This document shows, piece after piece, positions 40,293 to 48,907 of a stretch of DNA of 64,000 nucleotides. The first letter of the stretch is position 1. Each line of letters opens with the position of its first letter. The stretch spans positions 1,178,001 through 1,242,000 of the forward strand of contig NZ_JQML01000001.1 of assembly GCF_000744705.1 (NCBI RefSeq), written 5' to 3'. The translations under genes and the position numbers were made by a program. The DNA comes from Streptacidiphilus albus JL83 (lineage in GTDB: Bacteria > Actinomycetota > Actinomycetes > Streptomycetales > Streptomycetaceae). The notes beneath the pieces are model-generated. The model searched no databases. It was not told the origin of the DNA and was given only the letters and a program-made list of their open reading frames with translations.

Positions 40293-40431
40293 GTTGCAAG
40301 ATCGTACGACGGCACCGACCACCAGCTCCCCGAGCAGGTGTCCCCGAAGCCCTGGCCAAGGGGGGGCTCCTGGGAAAACGGCCGGTGCCGGTAGGCTGAG
40401 CGCGTCTGTACCGAGGAGGAGAGCGACCCTG

Positions 40432-41688
40432 ATGCCAGCGAACCCCGAGTCGGCCGGGCCTTCGGCCACGCTGCCCCCGCGCGCCAAGCTCGCCGTGACG
40501 GCCGGCAAGGTGGCGGCCGCGGTCTCGCGCACGGCCGGACGCGGCAGCGGCTCCGTGATCGGCGGCAAGGTCGCACTGAGGCTCGAACCTGACCTGCTGC
40601 GGGCCCTCGCCGAGCACCTCGACGTGGTGCTGGTCTCCGCGACCAACGGCAAGACGACCACCACCCGGCTCATCGCCGAGGCGCTGAAGGCCGCAGGACC
40701 GGTGGTCTCCAACGCGCTGGGCGCGAACATGCCGGCCGGCATCACCTCGGCCCTGGCCGGCGCCTCCGAGGCGCGCTTCGGCGTGATCGAGGTCGACGAG
40801 AAGTACCTGGCCGGGGTGGCCCGCGACACCGCGCCCAAGGCCATCGCGCTGCTCAACCTGTCCCGCGACCAGCTGGACCGCTCCTCGGAGACCCGGATGC
40901 TCGCGGAGAAGTGGCGCGAGGGCCTGGAGGGCACCGAGGCGGTCATCATCGCCAACGCCGACGACCCGCTGGTCACCTGGGCGGCCTCCTCCTGCCGCCG
41001 GGTGGTCTGGGTGGCCGCCGGGCAGGCGTACCGCGAGGACGCCTGGTCCTGCCCGAGCTGCGGCGGCGTCATGCAGCGCCCCGGCGACGACTGGTTCTGC
41101 GCCTCCTGCGGCTTCCGCCGCCCGCAGCCGCACTGGGCGCTCAACGGCGACCACGTGATCGACCCGCAGGGCTCGGCCTGGCCGATCCAGCTGCAGCTGC
41201 CGGGCCGGGCCAACCTGTCGAACGCCACCAGCTCGGCGGCGGTCGCGGCGGTCTTCGGGGTGCACCCGCAGATCGCGCTGCAGCGGATGGCCGGGGTGCA
41301 GGCCGTGGCCGGCCGCTACGAGTCGGTGCAGGTGGCCGGCCGCGAGGTCCGGCTGCTGCTGGCGAAGAACCCGGCCGGCTGGCTGGAGACCTTCTCGCTG
41401 ATCGACCCCGCGCCCGCGCCGGTGGTGCTCTCGGTGAACGCCCTGGGCGCCGACGGCACCGACACCTCCTGGCTCTGGGACGTCGACTACGAGCGCCTGG
41501 CGGGCCACCCGGTCTTCGTCATGGGCCAGCGGAAGCTGGACCTGGCGGTCCGGCTGGAGGTCGCCGGGGTGTACTTCCAGGTGGTCGAGACCCTGGCCGA
41601 GGCCGTGGCCGCGGCCCCGCCCGGCCGGATCGAGGCCATCGCCAACTACACCGCGTTCCAGCAGCTGCGCCGCGACGTGCGCGGCTGA
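40432..41688 (+). CDS. murT: Lipid II isoglutaminyl synthase subunit MurT
   Basis: ATP-dependent Mur-ligase-like subunit of 418 residues that activates the D-Glu side chain of lipid II for amidation by GatD. The ligase P-loop reads SATNGKTTTTRL (about 69-80). A Cys4 zinc ribbon (CPSC...CASC, about 205-226) is inserted in the central domain as in MurT, and DUF1727-type sequence closes the protein (WLWDVDYERL, NYTAFQQLRR). ATG at 40432 has GAGGAGGAGAG. gatD follows 30 bp later in the same operon. Confidence 0.93.
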   Translation: MPANPESAGPSATLPPRAKLAVTAGKVAAAVSRTAGRGSGSVIGGKVALRLEPDLLRALAEHLDVVLVSATNGKTTTTRLIAEALKAAGPVVSNALGANMPAGITSALAGASEARFGVIEVDEKYLAGVARDTAPKAIALLNLSRDQLDRSSETRMLAEKWREGLEGTEAVIIANADDPLVTWAASSCRRVVWVAAGQAYREDAWSCPSCGGVMQRPGDDWFCASCGFRRPQPHWALNGDHVIDPQGSAWPIQLQLPGRANLSNATSSAAVAAVFGVHPQIALQRMAGVQAVAGRYESVQVAGREVRLLLAKNPAGWLETFSLIDPAPAPVVLSVNALGADGTDTSWLWDVDYERLAGHPVFVMGQRKLDLAVRLEVAGVYFQVVETLAEAVAAAPPGRIEAIANYTAFQQLRRDVRG

Positions 41689-41718
41689 CCGGCTGCTGAC
41701 GAAGAGGATTCCGAACTC

Positions 41719-42447
41719 ATGAGCGAGAGCGCCCTGCGCCTGGTCTGGGTCTACCCCGACCTGCTGAGCACCTACGGCGACCGTGGCAATGTGCTGGTCG
41801 TGGAGCGGCGGGCGCGCCAGCGCCGGCTGGAGGTCGCCCGGATCGACGTCCGCTCCGACCAGCCCGTGCCGACCAGCGGCGACATCTACCTGATCGGCGG
41901 CGGTGAGGACCGGCCGCAGCGGCTGGCCGGCGAGCGGCTGCGGCAGGACCCGGGACTGCACCGGGCCGTGGAGAACGGCGCGATCGTCTTCGGCGTCTGC
42001 GCCGGCTACCAGATCATGGGCCACGAGTTCATCGACGACCGCGGGCAGCGCGCCCCCGGCCTGGGACTGCTCGACGTCTGGAGCACCCGCGGCGAGGGCG
42101 AGCGCCATGTCGGCGACATGATCGCCGAACCCGACCCGCGGCTCGGCCTGCCGACCCTGACCGGGTTCGAGAACCACCAGGGAGTCACCCACCTGGGCCA
42201 GGGGGTCTCCCCGCTGGCCCGCGTCACCGTGGGCGGTGGCAACGGGACCGGCGACGGAACCGAGGGGGCCTGGCGGGACACCGTCTTCGGCACCTACCTG
42301 CACGGACCGATCATGGCGCGCAACCCCGTCGTGGCGGACCTGCTGATCAAACTGGCCCTGGACGTCAGCGCGCTGCCGCCGGTGGACAACCACTGGTACG
42401 ACGCGCTGCGCACCGAGCGCATCAACGCCGTCCAACAGCCGGCCTAG
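41719..42447 (+). CDS. gatD: Lipid II isoglutaminyl synthase glutaminase subunit GatD
   Basis: CobB/CobQ-like class I glutamine amidotransferase of 242 residues that supplies ammonia to MurT for amidation of lipid II. The nucleophile is in FGVCAGYQIMGHE (Cys about 94) and the catalytic His in GTYLHGPIMARN (about 194). It starts VWVYPDLLSTYGDRGN, as typical of the family. GAAGAGGA lies before the ATG. Together with MurT it forms the two-subunit amidating enzyme needed for peptidoglycan cross-linking in many Gram-positives. Confidence 0.93.
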   Translation: MSESALRLVWVYPDLLSTYGDRGNVLVVERRARQRRLEVARIDVRSDQPVPTSGDIYLIGGGEDRPQRLAGERLRQDPGLHRAVENGAIVFGVCAGYQIMGHEFIDDRGQRAPGLGLLDVWSTRGEGERHVGDMIAEPDPRLGLPTLTGFENHQGVTHLGQGVSPLARVTVGGGNGTGDGTEGAWRDTVFGTYLHGPIMARNPVVADLLIKLALDVSALPPVDNHWYDALRTERINAVQQPA

Positions 42448-42495
42448 CCCGGAGATCCCGGACAGCACCCGGACAACAACCCGGACCGCCAGCCC

Positions 42496-42536
42496 GGGGG
42501 CAGGGACGCCCCCGCGAGGGCCCGGCACGGGCTCGC
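42496..42536 (+). terminator. Double hairpin after the murT-gatD operon
   Basis: CGGGGGC/GCCCCCG (42495-42514) forms a 7-bp stem with a 6-nt loop, directly followed by GCGAG...CTCGC enclosing CCCG-GCA-CGGG. These two GC-rich stem-loops, about 50 bp after the gatD stop and without U-tract, look like the operon terminator. The rest of the 42448-42764 gap holds the pfkA leader with an AT-rich GGTAAAAAGTCCGAATT at about 42626-42642. Confidence 0.6.
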
Positions 42537-42764
42537 AGCACCCAGCCCCACGCGGGGCGGCGAAGGCGCCGCTCCCGCGTCCGTCCCGACCAGACCGGAG
42601 GTCGGTGAGCGGTATCATCGCGATGGGGTAAAAAGTCCGAATTGCCGCACCTTCACACGGGCTCCACATCCACGTCTACCACCAGTGGAACGGGGCCGGT
42701 ACGGTGGCGTGGTCATCGGGTACGAAAGTCCGGTCGTCCGGTTCTGCTCGGGAGTTGCAAAGCG

Positions 42765-43790
42765 ATGCGTATTGGTGTGCTGACCAGCGGCGGGGACTGC
42801 CCCGGTCTCAACGCCGTGATCCGCTCCGTGGTCCATCGCGGCGTGGTGGACCACGGCGACGAGATCATCGGCTTCATGGACGGCTGGCGCGGTCTCCTGG
42901 AGGGCGACTTCCGCGAGCTGACCCTCGACTCCGTCAGCGGCATCCTGGCCCAGGGCGGGACGATCCTCGGCTCGACCCGGGTGCAGCCCAGCCATCTCCG
43001 GGAGGGCGTGGCCCGCGCCAAGGCCTACTGCGAGGAACTGGGCCTGGACGGGATCATCCCGATCGGCGGCGAGGGCACCCTGAAGGCCGCCCGGCTGCTC
43101 TCCGACGGCGGGGTGCCCATCGTCGGCGTGCCCAAGACCATCGACAACGACATCGCCTGCACCGATGTCACCTTCGGCTTCGACACCGCCGTCTCGGTGG
43201 CCACCGAGGCGCTGGACCGGCTGAAGACCACCGCCGAGTCGCACCAGCGGGTCATGGTGGTCGAGCTGATGGGCCGCCACACCGGCTGGATCGCGCTGCA
43301 CGCGGGCATGGCGGCCGGCGCGCACGCCATCGTCGTGCCGGAGCGGCCGTTCAACATCGAGCGGGTCACCGAGGTCGTCCGCGAGCGCTTCGAGCGCGGC
43401 AAGAAGTTCGCCATCGTGGTCTGCGCCGAGGGCGCCAAGCCCGAGCCCGGCACCATGCACTGGGAGGAGGGCACCGTGGACATCTACGGCCACGAGCGCT
43501 TCACCGGCGTCGCCACCCAGCTGTCGGTCGAACTGGAGCACCGGCTCGGCAAGGAGGCCCGCCCGGTCATCCTCGGCCACGTCCAGCGCGGCGGCACCCC
43601 GACGGCCTACGACCGGGTGCTGGCGACCCGCTTCGGCTGGCACGCGGTCGAGGCCGTGCACAAGGGCGCCTTCGGGCATCTGACGGCCCTCCAGGGCACC
43701 CAGATCAACCTGGTGCCGCTGGCCGAGGCCGTGGCCGACCTGAAGACGGTTCCGGCCGAGCGCTACGCCGAGGCCGAGACGGTCATCTGA
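42765..43790 (+). CDS. pfkA: 6-phosphofructokinase
   Basis: Glycolytic kinase of 341 residues converting fructose 6-phosphate to fructose 1,6-bisphosphate. The nucleotide site reads TSGGDCPGLNAVIR (about 8-21) and GGEGTLKAARLL (about 102), with Gly at the position that selects ATP rather than pyrophosphate. PKTIDNDI (about 122) has the Lys typical of group III/mixed PFKs. This combination is known from actinobacterial ATP-dependent enzymes. MGRHTGWIA and GHVQRGGTP are also present. The ATG at 42765 is chosen over longer frames, which read into non-coding leader. Confidence 0.94.
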   Translation: MRIGVLTSGGDCPGLNAVIRSVVHRGVVDHGDEIIGFMDGWRGLLEGDFRELTLDSVSGILAQGGTILGSTRVQPSHLREGVARAKAYCEELGLDGIIPIGGEGTLKAARLLSDGGVPIVGVPKTIDNDIACTDVTFGFDTAVSVATEALDRLKTTAESHQRVMVVELMGRHTGWIALHAGMAAGAHAIVVPERPFNIERVTEVVRERFERGKKFAIVVCAEGAKPEPGTMHWEEGTVDIYGHERFTGVATQLSVELEHRLGKEARPVILGHVQRGGTPTAYDRVLATRFGWHAVEAVHKGAFGHLTALQGTQINLVPLAEAVADLKTVPAERYAEAETVI

Positions 43791-43884
43791 CGGTCCGGCT
43801 TTCGACCGTCCGGGGCGCGCCGCGCCGACATCATCCGCTTTGTCCGGATTGTCGGGTCGGCGCGCCTCGCTTAGCGTGGCCTTC

Positions 43885-44880
43885 ATGGAGATCCTCGCCT
43901 ACGGCGTGCTGGCCGATGAGCAACCCCTGATCGAGCGGGCCTTCGAGGGCCGCCACGCAGTCCACTGCCTGGACGTCTTCCTGAACGCGGACACCGCGCC
44001 GCTGGCCGCCGACCACGAGATCGTCAGCACCAGCGTCAACGCCCAGCTGGACGCCACCACCCTGCGGATCCTGGCCAAGGGCGGGACCAGGATGATCGCC
44101 CAGCGGTCCACCGGGTTCAACAACATCGACCTCGCGGTCGCCGAGGAGCTGGGCATCACCGTCGCCCGGGTCTCCTACTACTCCCCCTACGCGGTGGCCG
44201 AGTTCGCCTGGACGCTGGCCCTGTCGGTCAACCGGCGGACCACCCGGGCGGTGAACCGCACCCGGGAGTTCGACTTCCGGCTGGACGGGCTGATGGGGCA
44301 GGACATCCACGGCATGACCGTGGGCGTCGTCGGCACCGGCAAGATCGGCGAGTGCTTCGCCCGGATCGCCCACGGCTTCGGCACCACCCTGCTCGGCTGG
44401 GACGTGGCGGAGAACCCCGCCTGCCTGGAACTGGGCATGGAGTACACCTCGCTGGACCGGCTGCTGGCCGGCTCCGACCTGATCAGCCTGCACGTCCCGC
44501 TGCTGCCGGACACCCACCACCTGATCGACGCCGAGGCGCTGGCCGCGATGAAGGACGAGGCGATCCTGGTCAACTCCAGCCGGGGCGGCCTGGTCGACTC
44601 GGCCGCGCTGGTCGAGACGCTGCGCGAGGGCCGGCTGGGCGGGGTCGGGCTCGACGTCTACGAGGAGGAGACCGGGCTCTTCTTCTTCGACAAGTCGCTG
44701 GAGGTCGTCACCGACGACACCCTGGCCCGGCTGATGACCTTCCCCCAGGTGATGGTGACCTCGCACCAGGCCTACTTCACCCGGACGGCGGTGGGCCAGA
44801 TCGTCGAGGCCACGGTGCGCAATGTGGACGACTTCCTGAACGGCCGGACCAGCGAGAACACCCTGATCCCGCGCGGCTGA
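43885..44880 (+). CDS. D-2-hydroxyacid dehydrogenase (LdhA-like)
   Basis: NAD-dependent D-lactate or related 2-hydroxyacid dehydrogenase of 331 residues. The Rossmann loop is VGVVGTGKIGECFAR (about 146-160). The catalytic triad is seen as Arg in NSSRGGLVD (about 235), Glu in GLDVYEEE (about 264) and His in TSHQAYFT (about 296). The FFFDKS segment is typical of LdhA. The ATG at 43885 is preferred to an upstream in-frame start. It lies behind pfkA on the same strand, but with 94 bp between; fermentation of pyruvate under oxygen limitation is the likely role. Confidence 0.9.
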   Translation: MEILAYGVLADEQPLIERAFEGRHAVHCLDVFLNADTAPLAADHEIVSTSVNAQLDATTLRILAKGGTRMIAQRSTGFNNIDLAVAEELGITVARVSYYSPYAVAEFAWTLALSVNRRTTRAVNRTREFDFRLDGLMGQDIHGMTVGVVGTGKIGECFARIAHGFGTTLLGWDVAENPACLELGMEYTSLDRLLAGSDLISLHVPLLPDTHHLIDAEALAAMKDEAILVNSSRGGLVDSAALVETLREGRLGGVGLDVYEEETGLFFFDKSLEVVTDDTLARLMTFPQVMVTSHQAYFTRTAVGQIVEATVRNVDDFLNGRTSENTLIPRG

Positions 44881-45035
44881 CCCGGCCCGGCCGGCCCCGG
44901 TCGGCACCGGGCGCGGCACCGGGGACGGCGCCGTGCCGACGCGCGGGCAGGGGGGCGCGTCCGGGAGACAAACCGGACAGTTCTACGCTGTTCCGGTAGG
45001 ACGCACCGCTGTCAGCTGGAAAGCAGGAACCGCCG

Positions 45036-46013
45036 ATGGGCTCCATGCCGGGTATGCCGGGCATGACGCAGGACCTCCCGCCCTGGACCCTGGCCCGGGT
45101 CCTCGCCTTCCACCCCTCGGCGAACTGGCCCTTCCTGATCGGCTGTGTGCTGCTGCTCGGGCTCTACCTGACCGGCGTGGTCCGGCTGCGGCGACGCGGC
45201 GACAGCTGGCCGGTCGGCCGCACCGTCGCCTGGGTGCTCGGCGTACTCACCGTCGCCCTGGTCACCACGACCGGGTTGGAGGAGTACGGCATGCAGATGC
45301 TCAGCGCGCACATGCTCCAGCACATGGTGCTGTCCATGTTCTCGCCGATCATCCTGCTGATGGGCGCGCCGATCACGCTGGCGCTGCGGACCCTGCCCAG
45401 CGGCGGCCGGGGCGGGCACGGCCCGCGCGAGCTGCTGGTCTCGCTGCTGCACTCGCGGTACATGAAGGTGATCTCGCACCCCGCCTTCACCCTGCCGCTG
45501 TTCATCGCCAGCCTCTACGGGCTCTACTTCACCTCGCTCTTCGACTTCCTGATGCGCTCCACCCTCGGCCACGAGCTGATGATGGTGCACTTCCTCGGCG
45601 TCGGCATGCTGTTCTTCTGGCCGATCATGGGCGTCGACCCGGGCCCGCACCGCCCCGGCCACCTGATGCGGATGCTGGAGCTGTTCATCGGGATGCCGTT
45701 CCACGCCTTCTTCGGCATCGCGGTGATGATGTCCTCCGGGCTGATGGTGCAGACCTTCGCCCACCCGGCGGCCTCGCTCGGGGTGAACCCGCTCTCGGAC
45801 CAGAAGATGGCCGGCGGGCTCGCCTGGGCGTTCAGCGAGATCCCGACCTTCATCGTGCTGATCGCGCTGACCTTCCAGTGGGCCAAGTCGGAGGAGCGGC
45901 TGTCCCGCCGCAAGGACCGCACCGCGGACCGGGACGGCGACAAGGAGCTCAACGCCTACAACGACTACCTGGCCAACCTGCAGCGCCGTTCGGGAGCGCA
46001 GCAGCAGGGCTGA
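45036..46013 (+). CDS. CtaG-like cytochrome c oxidase assembly protein
   Basis: Polytopic membrane protein of 325 residues with about seven spans, of the caa3-type CtaG family that helps insert copper in haem-copper oxidases. The N-terminus is Met-rich (GSMPGMPGM), and metal-type residues lie in helices: MLSAHMLQHMVLSMF and GHELMMVHFLG (His/Met clusters), IGMPFHAFFGIAVMMSS. The cytoplasmic tail is charged (KSEERLSRRKDRTADRDGDK). It stands alone; a GGGT-ACGCCCC 12-bp duplication follows the stop (46018-46041). Confidence 0.86.
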   Translation: MGSMPGMPGMTQDLPPWTLARVLAFHPSANWPFLIGCVLLLGLYLTGVVRLRRRGDSWPVGRTVAWVLGVLTVALVTTTGLEEYGMQMLSAHMLQHMVLSMFSPIILLMGAPITLALRTLPSGGRGGHGPRELLVSLLHSRYMKVISHPAFTLPLFIASLYGLYFTSLFDFLMRSTLGHELMMVHFLGVGMLFFWPIMGVDPGPHRPGHLMRMLELFIGMPFHAFFGIAVMMSSGLMVQTFAHPAASLGVNPLSDQKMAGGLAWAFSEIPTFIVLIALTFQWAKSEERLSRRKDRTADRDGDKELNAYNDYLANLQRRSGAQQQG

Positions 46014-46067
46014 GCCCGGGTCACGCCCCGGGTAACGCCCCGGCCCGCACCCCCGGCCGAGGCGGCG

Positions 46068-47054
46068 TCAGGGCACCAGCAGGGTCTTGCCGACGGTCTC
46101 CCTGGCCTCGATGGCGCGGTGCGCCTCGGCCGCCGCGGCCAGCGGGAAGCGTCGGCCGACGAAGGGGCGCAGCCGTCCCTCGGCGGCGGCGGTCAGCGCC
46201 ACCACGGTCTGCCGGCGCAGTTCCGCCGGCCCCCTGGAGCCGACCGCCGGGCCGAAGTAGGAGACCAGCGTGACCTGCCTGGCCGCCGCCTCCGCCGGGT
46301 CGATCGGCGCGAAGCCCCCGCTGGAGAAGCCGAAGGCGACGAAGCGTCCACCGGGGGCCAGCAGTTCGAAGGAGGTCCGGCTGATCTCCCCGCCGACCCC
46401 GGCCAGGGCCACGGTGACCCCCTCGGGCGCGGCGGCGCGGACCTCCTCGGCCCAGCCGGGCCGGGTGTAGTCGACGGCGGCGTCCGCGCCGAAGCCGCGC
46501 ACCAGCTCCAGCTTGGCCTCGCCGCCGGCCAGCCCGATGATCCGCGCGGCCCCGGCGGCCCGGGCGAGCTGGACCGCCAGCGGCCCGACGGCCCCGGCGG
46601 CGGACTCGACCAGCACGGTGTCGCCGGGGCCGACGGCGGCCGTCTCGACCAGCGCCACGGCGGTGCGGCCGGTGCCGAGCAGCGACACCGCCTCGCCGGT
46701 GTCCAGGCCGTCCGGCAGCAGGTGGGCGTCGGCGGCGGCGAGCAGCGCGCGGTCGGCGTAGCCGCCGCCGGCCGGAACCTGTCCGGCGACCCGGCGGCCG
46801 AGCAGCGCCGGGTCGGCTCCCGGGCCGACCCCGAGCACGGTGCCGCCGACCTCGCGGCCGGGCGCCCAGGGCAGGGCGGCGGGGGCGAGCGGCGTCCCGG
46901 CCATCCGCCCGGCGCGGATCCGGGTCTCGATGAACTGGATGCCTGCGGCCTCCACCGCGAGCAGCAGCTGCCCCGGCCCGGGCACCGGATCGGGGTGCTG
47001 CTCCAGCACCAACTCCTCCGGGCTGCCGTACTGGTGGAGTCGGATGGCGCGCAT
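46068..47054 (-). CDS. Zinc-type alcohol dehydrogenase/quinone oxidoreductase (MDR)
   Basis: NADPH-dependent medium-chain reductase of 328 residues, likely quinone or enone reductase. The N-terminal RLHQYGSPEELVLEQHPDP and the Rossmann loop VESAAGAVGPLAVQLARAAGA (about 152-172, cofactor glycine pattern AAGAVG) identify the QOR branch; zinc-binding cysteines are absent, as usual there. It ends with ETVGKTLLVP, typical of the family. The physiological substrate is unknown. It converges with the CtaG gene. Confidence 0.88.
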   Translation of the reverse strand: MRAIRLHQYGSPEELVLEQHPDPVPGPGQLLLAVEAAGIQFIETRIRAGRMAGTPLAPAALPWAPGREVGGTVLGVGPGADPALLGRRVAGQVPAGGGYADRALLAAADAHLLPDGLDTGEAVSLLGTGRTAVALVETAAVGPGDTVLVESAAGAVGPLAVQLARAAGAARIIGLAGGEAKLELVRGFGADAAVDYTRPGWAEEVRAAAPEGVTVALAGVGGEISRTSFELLAPGGRFVAFGFSSGGFAPIDPAEAAARQVTLVSYFGPAVGSRGPAELRRQTVVALTAAAEGRLRPFVGRRFPLAAAAEAHRAIEARETVGKTLLVP

Positions 47055-47160
47055 GGGCGGGTCCCTTCGGCGGTGGCGGGTCGTGCTCCACCGACGCTAG
47101 GCCCGGCGGGCCCGGCCCGGCCTCGGGCGGCGGGCCGAGGCCGGGTCGGCCGTTGGCCGT

Positions 47161-47204
47161 GGGCCGTTGGCCCCGCGGCCGTGGGCCGTTGGTCCCGCGG
47201 CCGT
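47161..47204. repeat. Two-copy 22-bp tandem repeat after the Nudix gene
   Basis: GGGCCGTTGGCCCCGCGGCC plus GT is repeated once with a single mismatch, 47161-47182 and 47183-47204, three bases before the Nudix stop at 47208. Further partial copies of GGCCGTTGGCC precede it. Confidence 0.8.
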
Positions 47205-47207
47205 CCG

Positions 47208-47702
47208 TCAGGGCGGGTTGGGCACGTAGCCGAGGTCGCGCGGGCGGGCCGGCGGGCCCTCGCGGCGCAGCTCGGCGAGGAGTTCGACCAGCCGCGGCGG
47301 CCAGAGCAGGTCCGGGCAGTCGGCCAGTTCCGCCGGGGTCCACCAGCGGCAGGTCATGATGCCGTCGTGGGCGAAGGACTCGGTGAGGTCGCCGACCGGG
47401 TCGCGGCGCGGCCCGGAGCCGAGGAAGATCACCTCGCGCTGCCGGGTGGGCACGCCGCGACGGGTGTAGTCGTGCTCCCAGATCCAGAGCGCCGGCCCCG
47501 GCACCACATCGGTCCAGCCGGTCTCCTCGACCGTCTCCCGCAGCGCCCCGGCGAGTTCGTCCTCGCCCTCGTTCAGGCCGCCGCCCGGCAGCACCCAGTG
47601 CAGGCCGACCTCGGGGTCGTCGTGGAGTTGCAGGAACACGGCGCCCTCGGGGTCCAGGACCAGGATCCTCGCGGCGCGGCGCGGTACTCGCTCGATGGTC
47701 AT
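47208..47702 (-). CDS. Nudix hydrolase
   Basis: Nudix hydrolase of 164 residues. The full signature is seen: GGGLNEGEDELAGALRETVE, then ETGW (about 42-65), matching G-x5-E-x7-REUxEExGU with all acidic ligands. A first beta-strand (ARILVLDPEGAVFLQLHDDP) and the late WWTPAEL are typical for the ADP-ribose/dNTP type. It is divergent from the region holding the ydaO riboswitch; no operon partner. Substrate unknown. Confidence 0.9.
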   Translation of the reverse strand: MTIERVPRRAARILVLDPEGAVFLQLHDDPEVGLHWVLPGGGLNEGEDELAGALRETVEETGWTDVVPGPALWIWEHDYTRRGVPTRQREVIFLGSGPRRDPVGDLTESFAHDGIMTCRWWTPAELADCPDLLWPPRLVELLAELRREGPPARPRDLGYVPNPP

Positions 47703-48249
47703 GGCGCGAGCCTACGGGCGGGGCGCGGCGGGTCGGCGGCTTTGCGGCGACCCGCCGGGTCGGTGCGCGCCCGACGGCGCGCGGGGGCGCTCGACGGAGC
47801 GGCGGGTATGTGGCGCGAATTCATGCACGCCGGGTCGGGCGCCTGCGGCGCGGGCTTATGCGCGGTCGCCCGACGGCGGAGCGCAGCCGGAATTACACCG
47901 TCCGGGGGGCGCCGCCGGGCCAATTCCGAACCTCACACATTCGAGTGACCCGGCACCGGGGAGGATTTCCCTCCGCTTTTTCGTTTTTCCAGACAACTAT
48001 GCAGGTCAGAGTCGTGAAGCTGGCCAGAATTCGCCTTCTTCAGACTTGTTGGAAAATCCATACACCCGATCATTCAGCAGAGCCGGTTTCACTCTTTCGG
48101 CGGCCCGGAAACCAGGGGTGACAAGAATCACAGAATCCCGGTGAAGCGTGAAGATTGCCTAAAAGCATGTCAATACTGTCGGCCGAGCCACAAAGTCCTC
48201 GCCACCCCGGCGGGGCGGCCCGACCGGACGCCGAGTCTCGCCACCGGTC
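47703..48249. other. Long intergenic region before the riboswitch
   Basis: About 550 bp without a credible gene. It starts GC-rich and then changes to an unusually AT-rich stretch (47975-48180). A hairpin GGAGG-ATTTC-CCTCC followed by CTTTTTCGTTTTT (47960-47988) resembles an intrinsic plus-strand terminator, with no annotated gene to terminate. The AT-rich stretch, including TTGCCTAAAAGCATG near 48155, probably holds the promoter for the riboswitch transcript. Confidence 0.5.
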
Positions 48250-48395
48250 GGGCGCCAGGTGCGCACACACCTGACAGGCGAGAGCGGGAGACCCAGGTAC
48301 GCCGGGACGGTGTGAACCGTCCCTAGGGGTGAAGCCACTGCGGTGGCCGGGCAGCTTTCGGATCCCGAACCCGACAGGGAACCTTTCGTAGGCGG
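48250..48395 (+). ncRNA. ydaO/yuaA-type c-di-AMP riboswitch
   Basis: The leader of the NlpC/P60 gene contains the conserved parts of the ydaO motif in order: GAGCGGGAGACCCAGGTACG near 48290, AGGGGTGAA (48325-48333), a variable hairpin CCACTGCGGTGG, then CGAACCCGACAG (48366-48377), AACC and TCGTAGGC (48386-48393). In actinobacteria this class represses cell-wall hydrolase genes when c-di-AMP is high. It ends just before the ribosome site GGAAGGA at 48400-48406, so control of transcription or initiation in the leader is plausible. Confidence 0.88.
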
Positions 48396-48411
48396 TTCCG
48401 GAAGGATCCGC

Positions 48412-48903
48412 ATGACTGCCTCCGAGCACGCCCATGCCCCGAACCGGTCCACCCGCGGCCCAGGCCGCTGGCGGGCGGCGGCCACGGCCGCACTGACCCT
48501 GGCCGCCGTGGCCGGGAGCACCCTGCTCGCGGCCGCCCCGGCCGACGCCGCCACCATCGAGCTCAGAGCCCTCACCATCGCCGCGTCGAAGCACGGCGAC
48601 CCCTACATCTACGGCGCCCAGGGCCCGAACGCCTTCGACTGCTCCGGCCTGACGTACTACTCCTTCAAGCACGCCGGCCGGCGGCTGCCGCGCACCGCCC
48701 AGGCCCAGTACGACAGCGTCGAACACATCTCCCGGCGCAGTCTGCGCCCCGGCGACCTGGTCTTCTTCCACGACGGCGACTACGTCTACCACGTCGGGAT
48801 CTACGCCGGGAACAACCGGATCTGGCACTCGCCGCACCCCGGCGCCTACGTCAGGCTGGAGCGGATCTGGACCAGCGAGGTCTGGTACGGCCGGATCAGA
48901 TGA
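48412..48903 (+). CDS. Secreted NlpC/P60 peptidoglycan hydrolase
   Basis: Cell-wall endopeptidase of 163 residues. A signal peptide (about 1-45, basic start then AATAALTLAAVAGSTLLAAAP with the AxA-like site ADA-AT) is followed by the NlpC/P60 domain: the nucleophile in NAFDCSGLTYYSF (Cys about 77), His in YHVGIYAG (about 126), and the third polar residue in RIWHSPHPG. The ATG at 48412 is placed by AAGGA and by the end of the ydaO riboswitch. It likely cleaves stem peptides during growth or spore germination, under c-di-AMP control. Confidence 0.92.
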   Translation: MTASEHAHAPNRSTRGPGRWRAAATAALTLAAVAGSTLLAAAPADAATIELRALTIAASKHGDPYIYGAQGPNAFDCSGLTYYSFKHAGRRLPRTAQAQYDSVEHISRRSLRPGDLVFFHDGDYVYHVGIYAGNNRIWHSPHPGAYVRLERIWTSEVWYGRIR

Positions 48904-48907
48904 CCCG

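Noticed and set aside
39730-42669. A 979-codon open frame on the minus strand
   Set aside because: Antisense to murT and gatD and out of frame with the deformylase; low-information sequence with no recognisable family.
44881-45035. Possible small gene between the hydroxyacid dehydrogenase and CtaG-like genes
   Set aside because: Only GC-rich CCGGCC repeats and no start with a ribosome site; nothing supportable.
47960-47988. Hairpin plus T-tract as a terminator of a known gene
   Set aside because: No plus-strand gene ends before it, so I did not annotate it as a gene's terminator; kept only as part of the intergenic description.
48070-48837. A minus-strand frame across the riboswitch and NlpC/P60 gene
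   Set aside because: Conflicts with the clear ydaO motif and the NlpC/P60 active-site residues on the plus strand.
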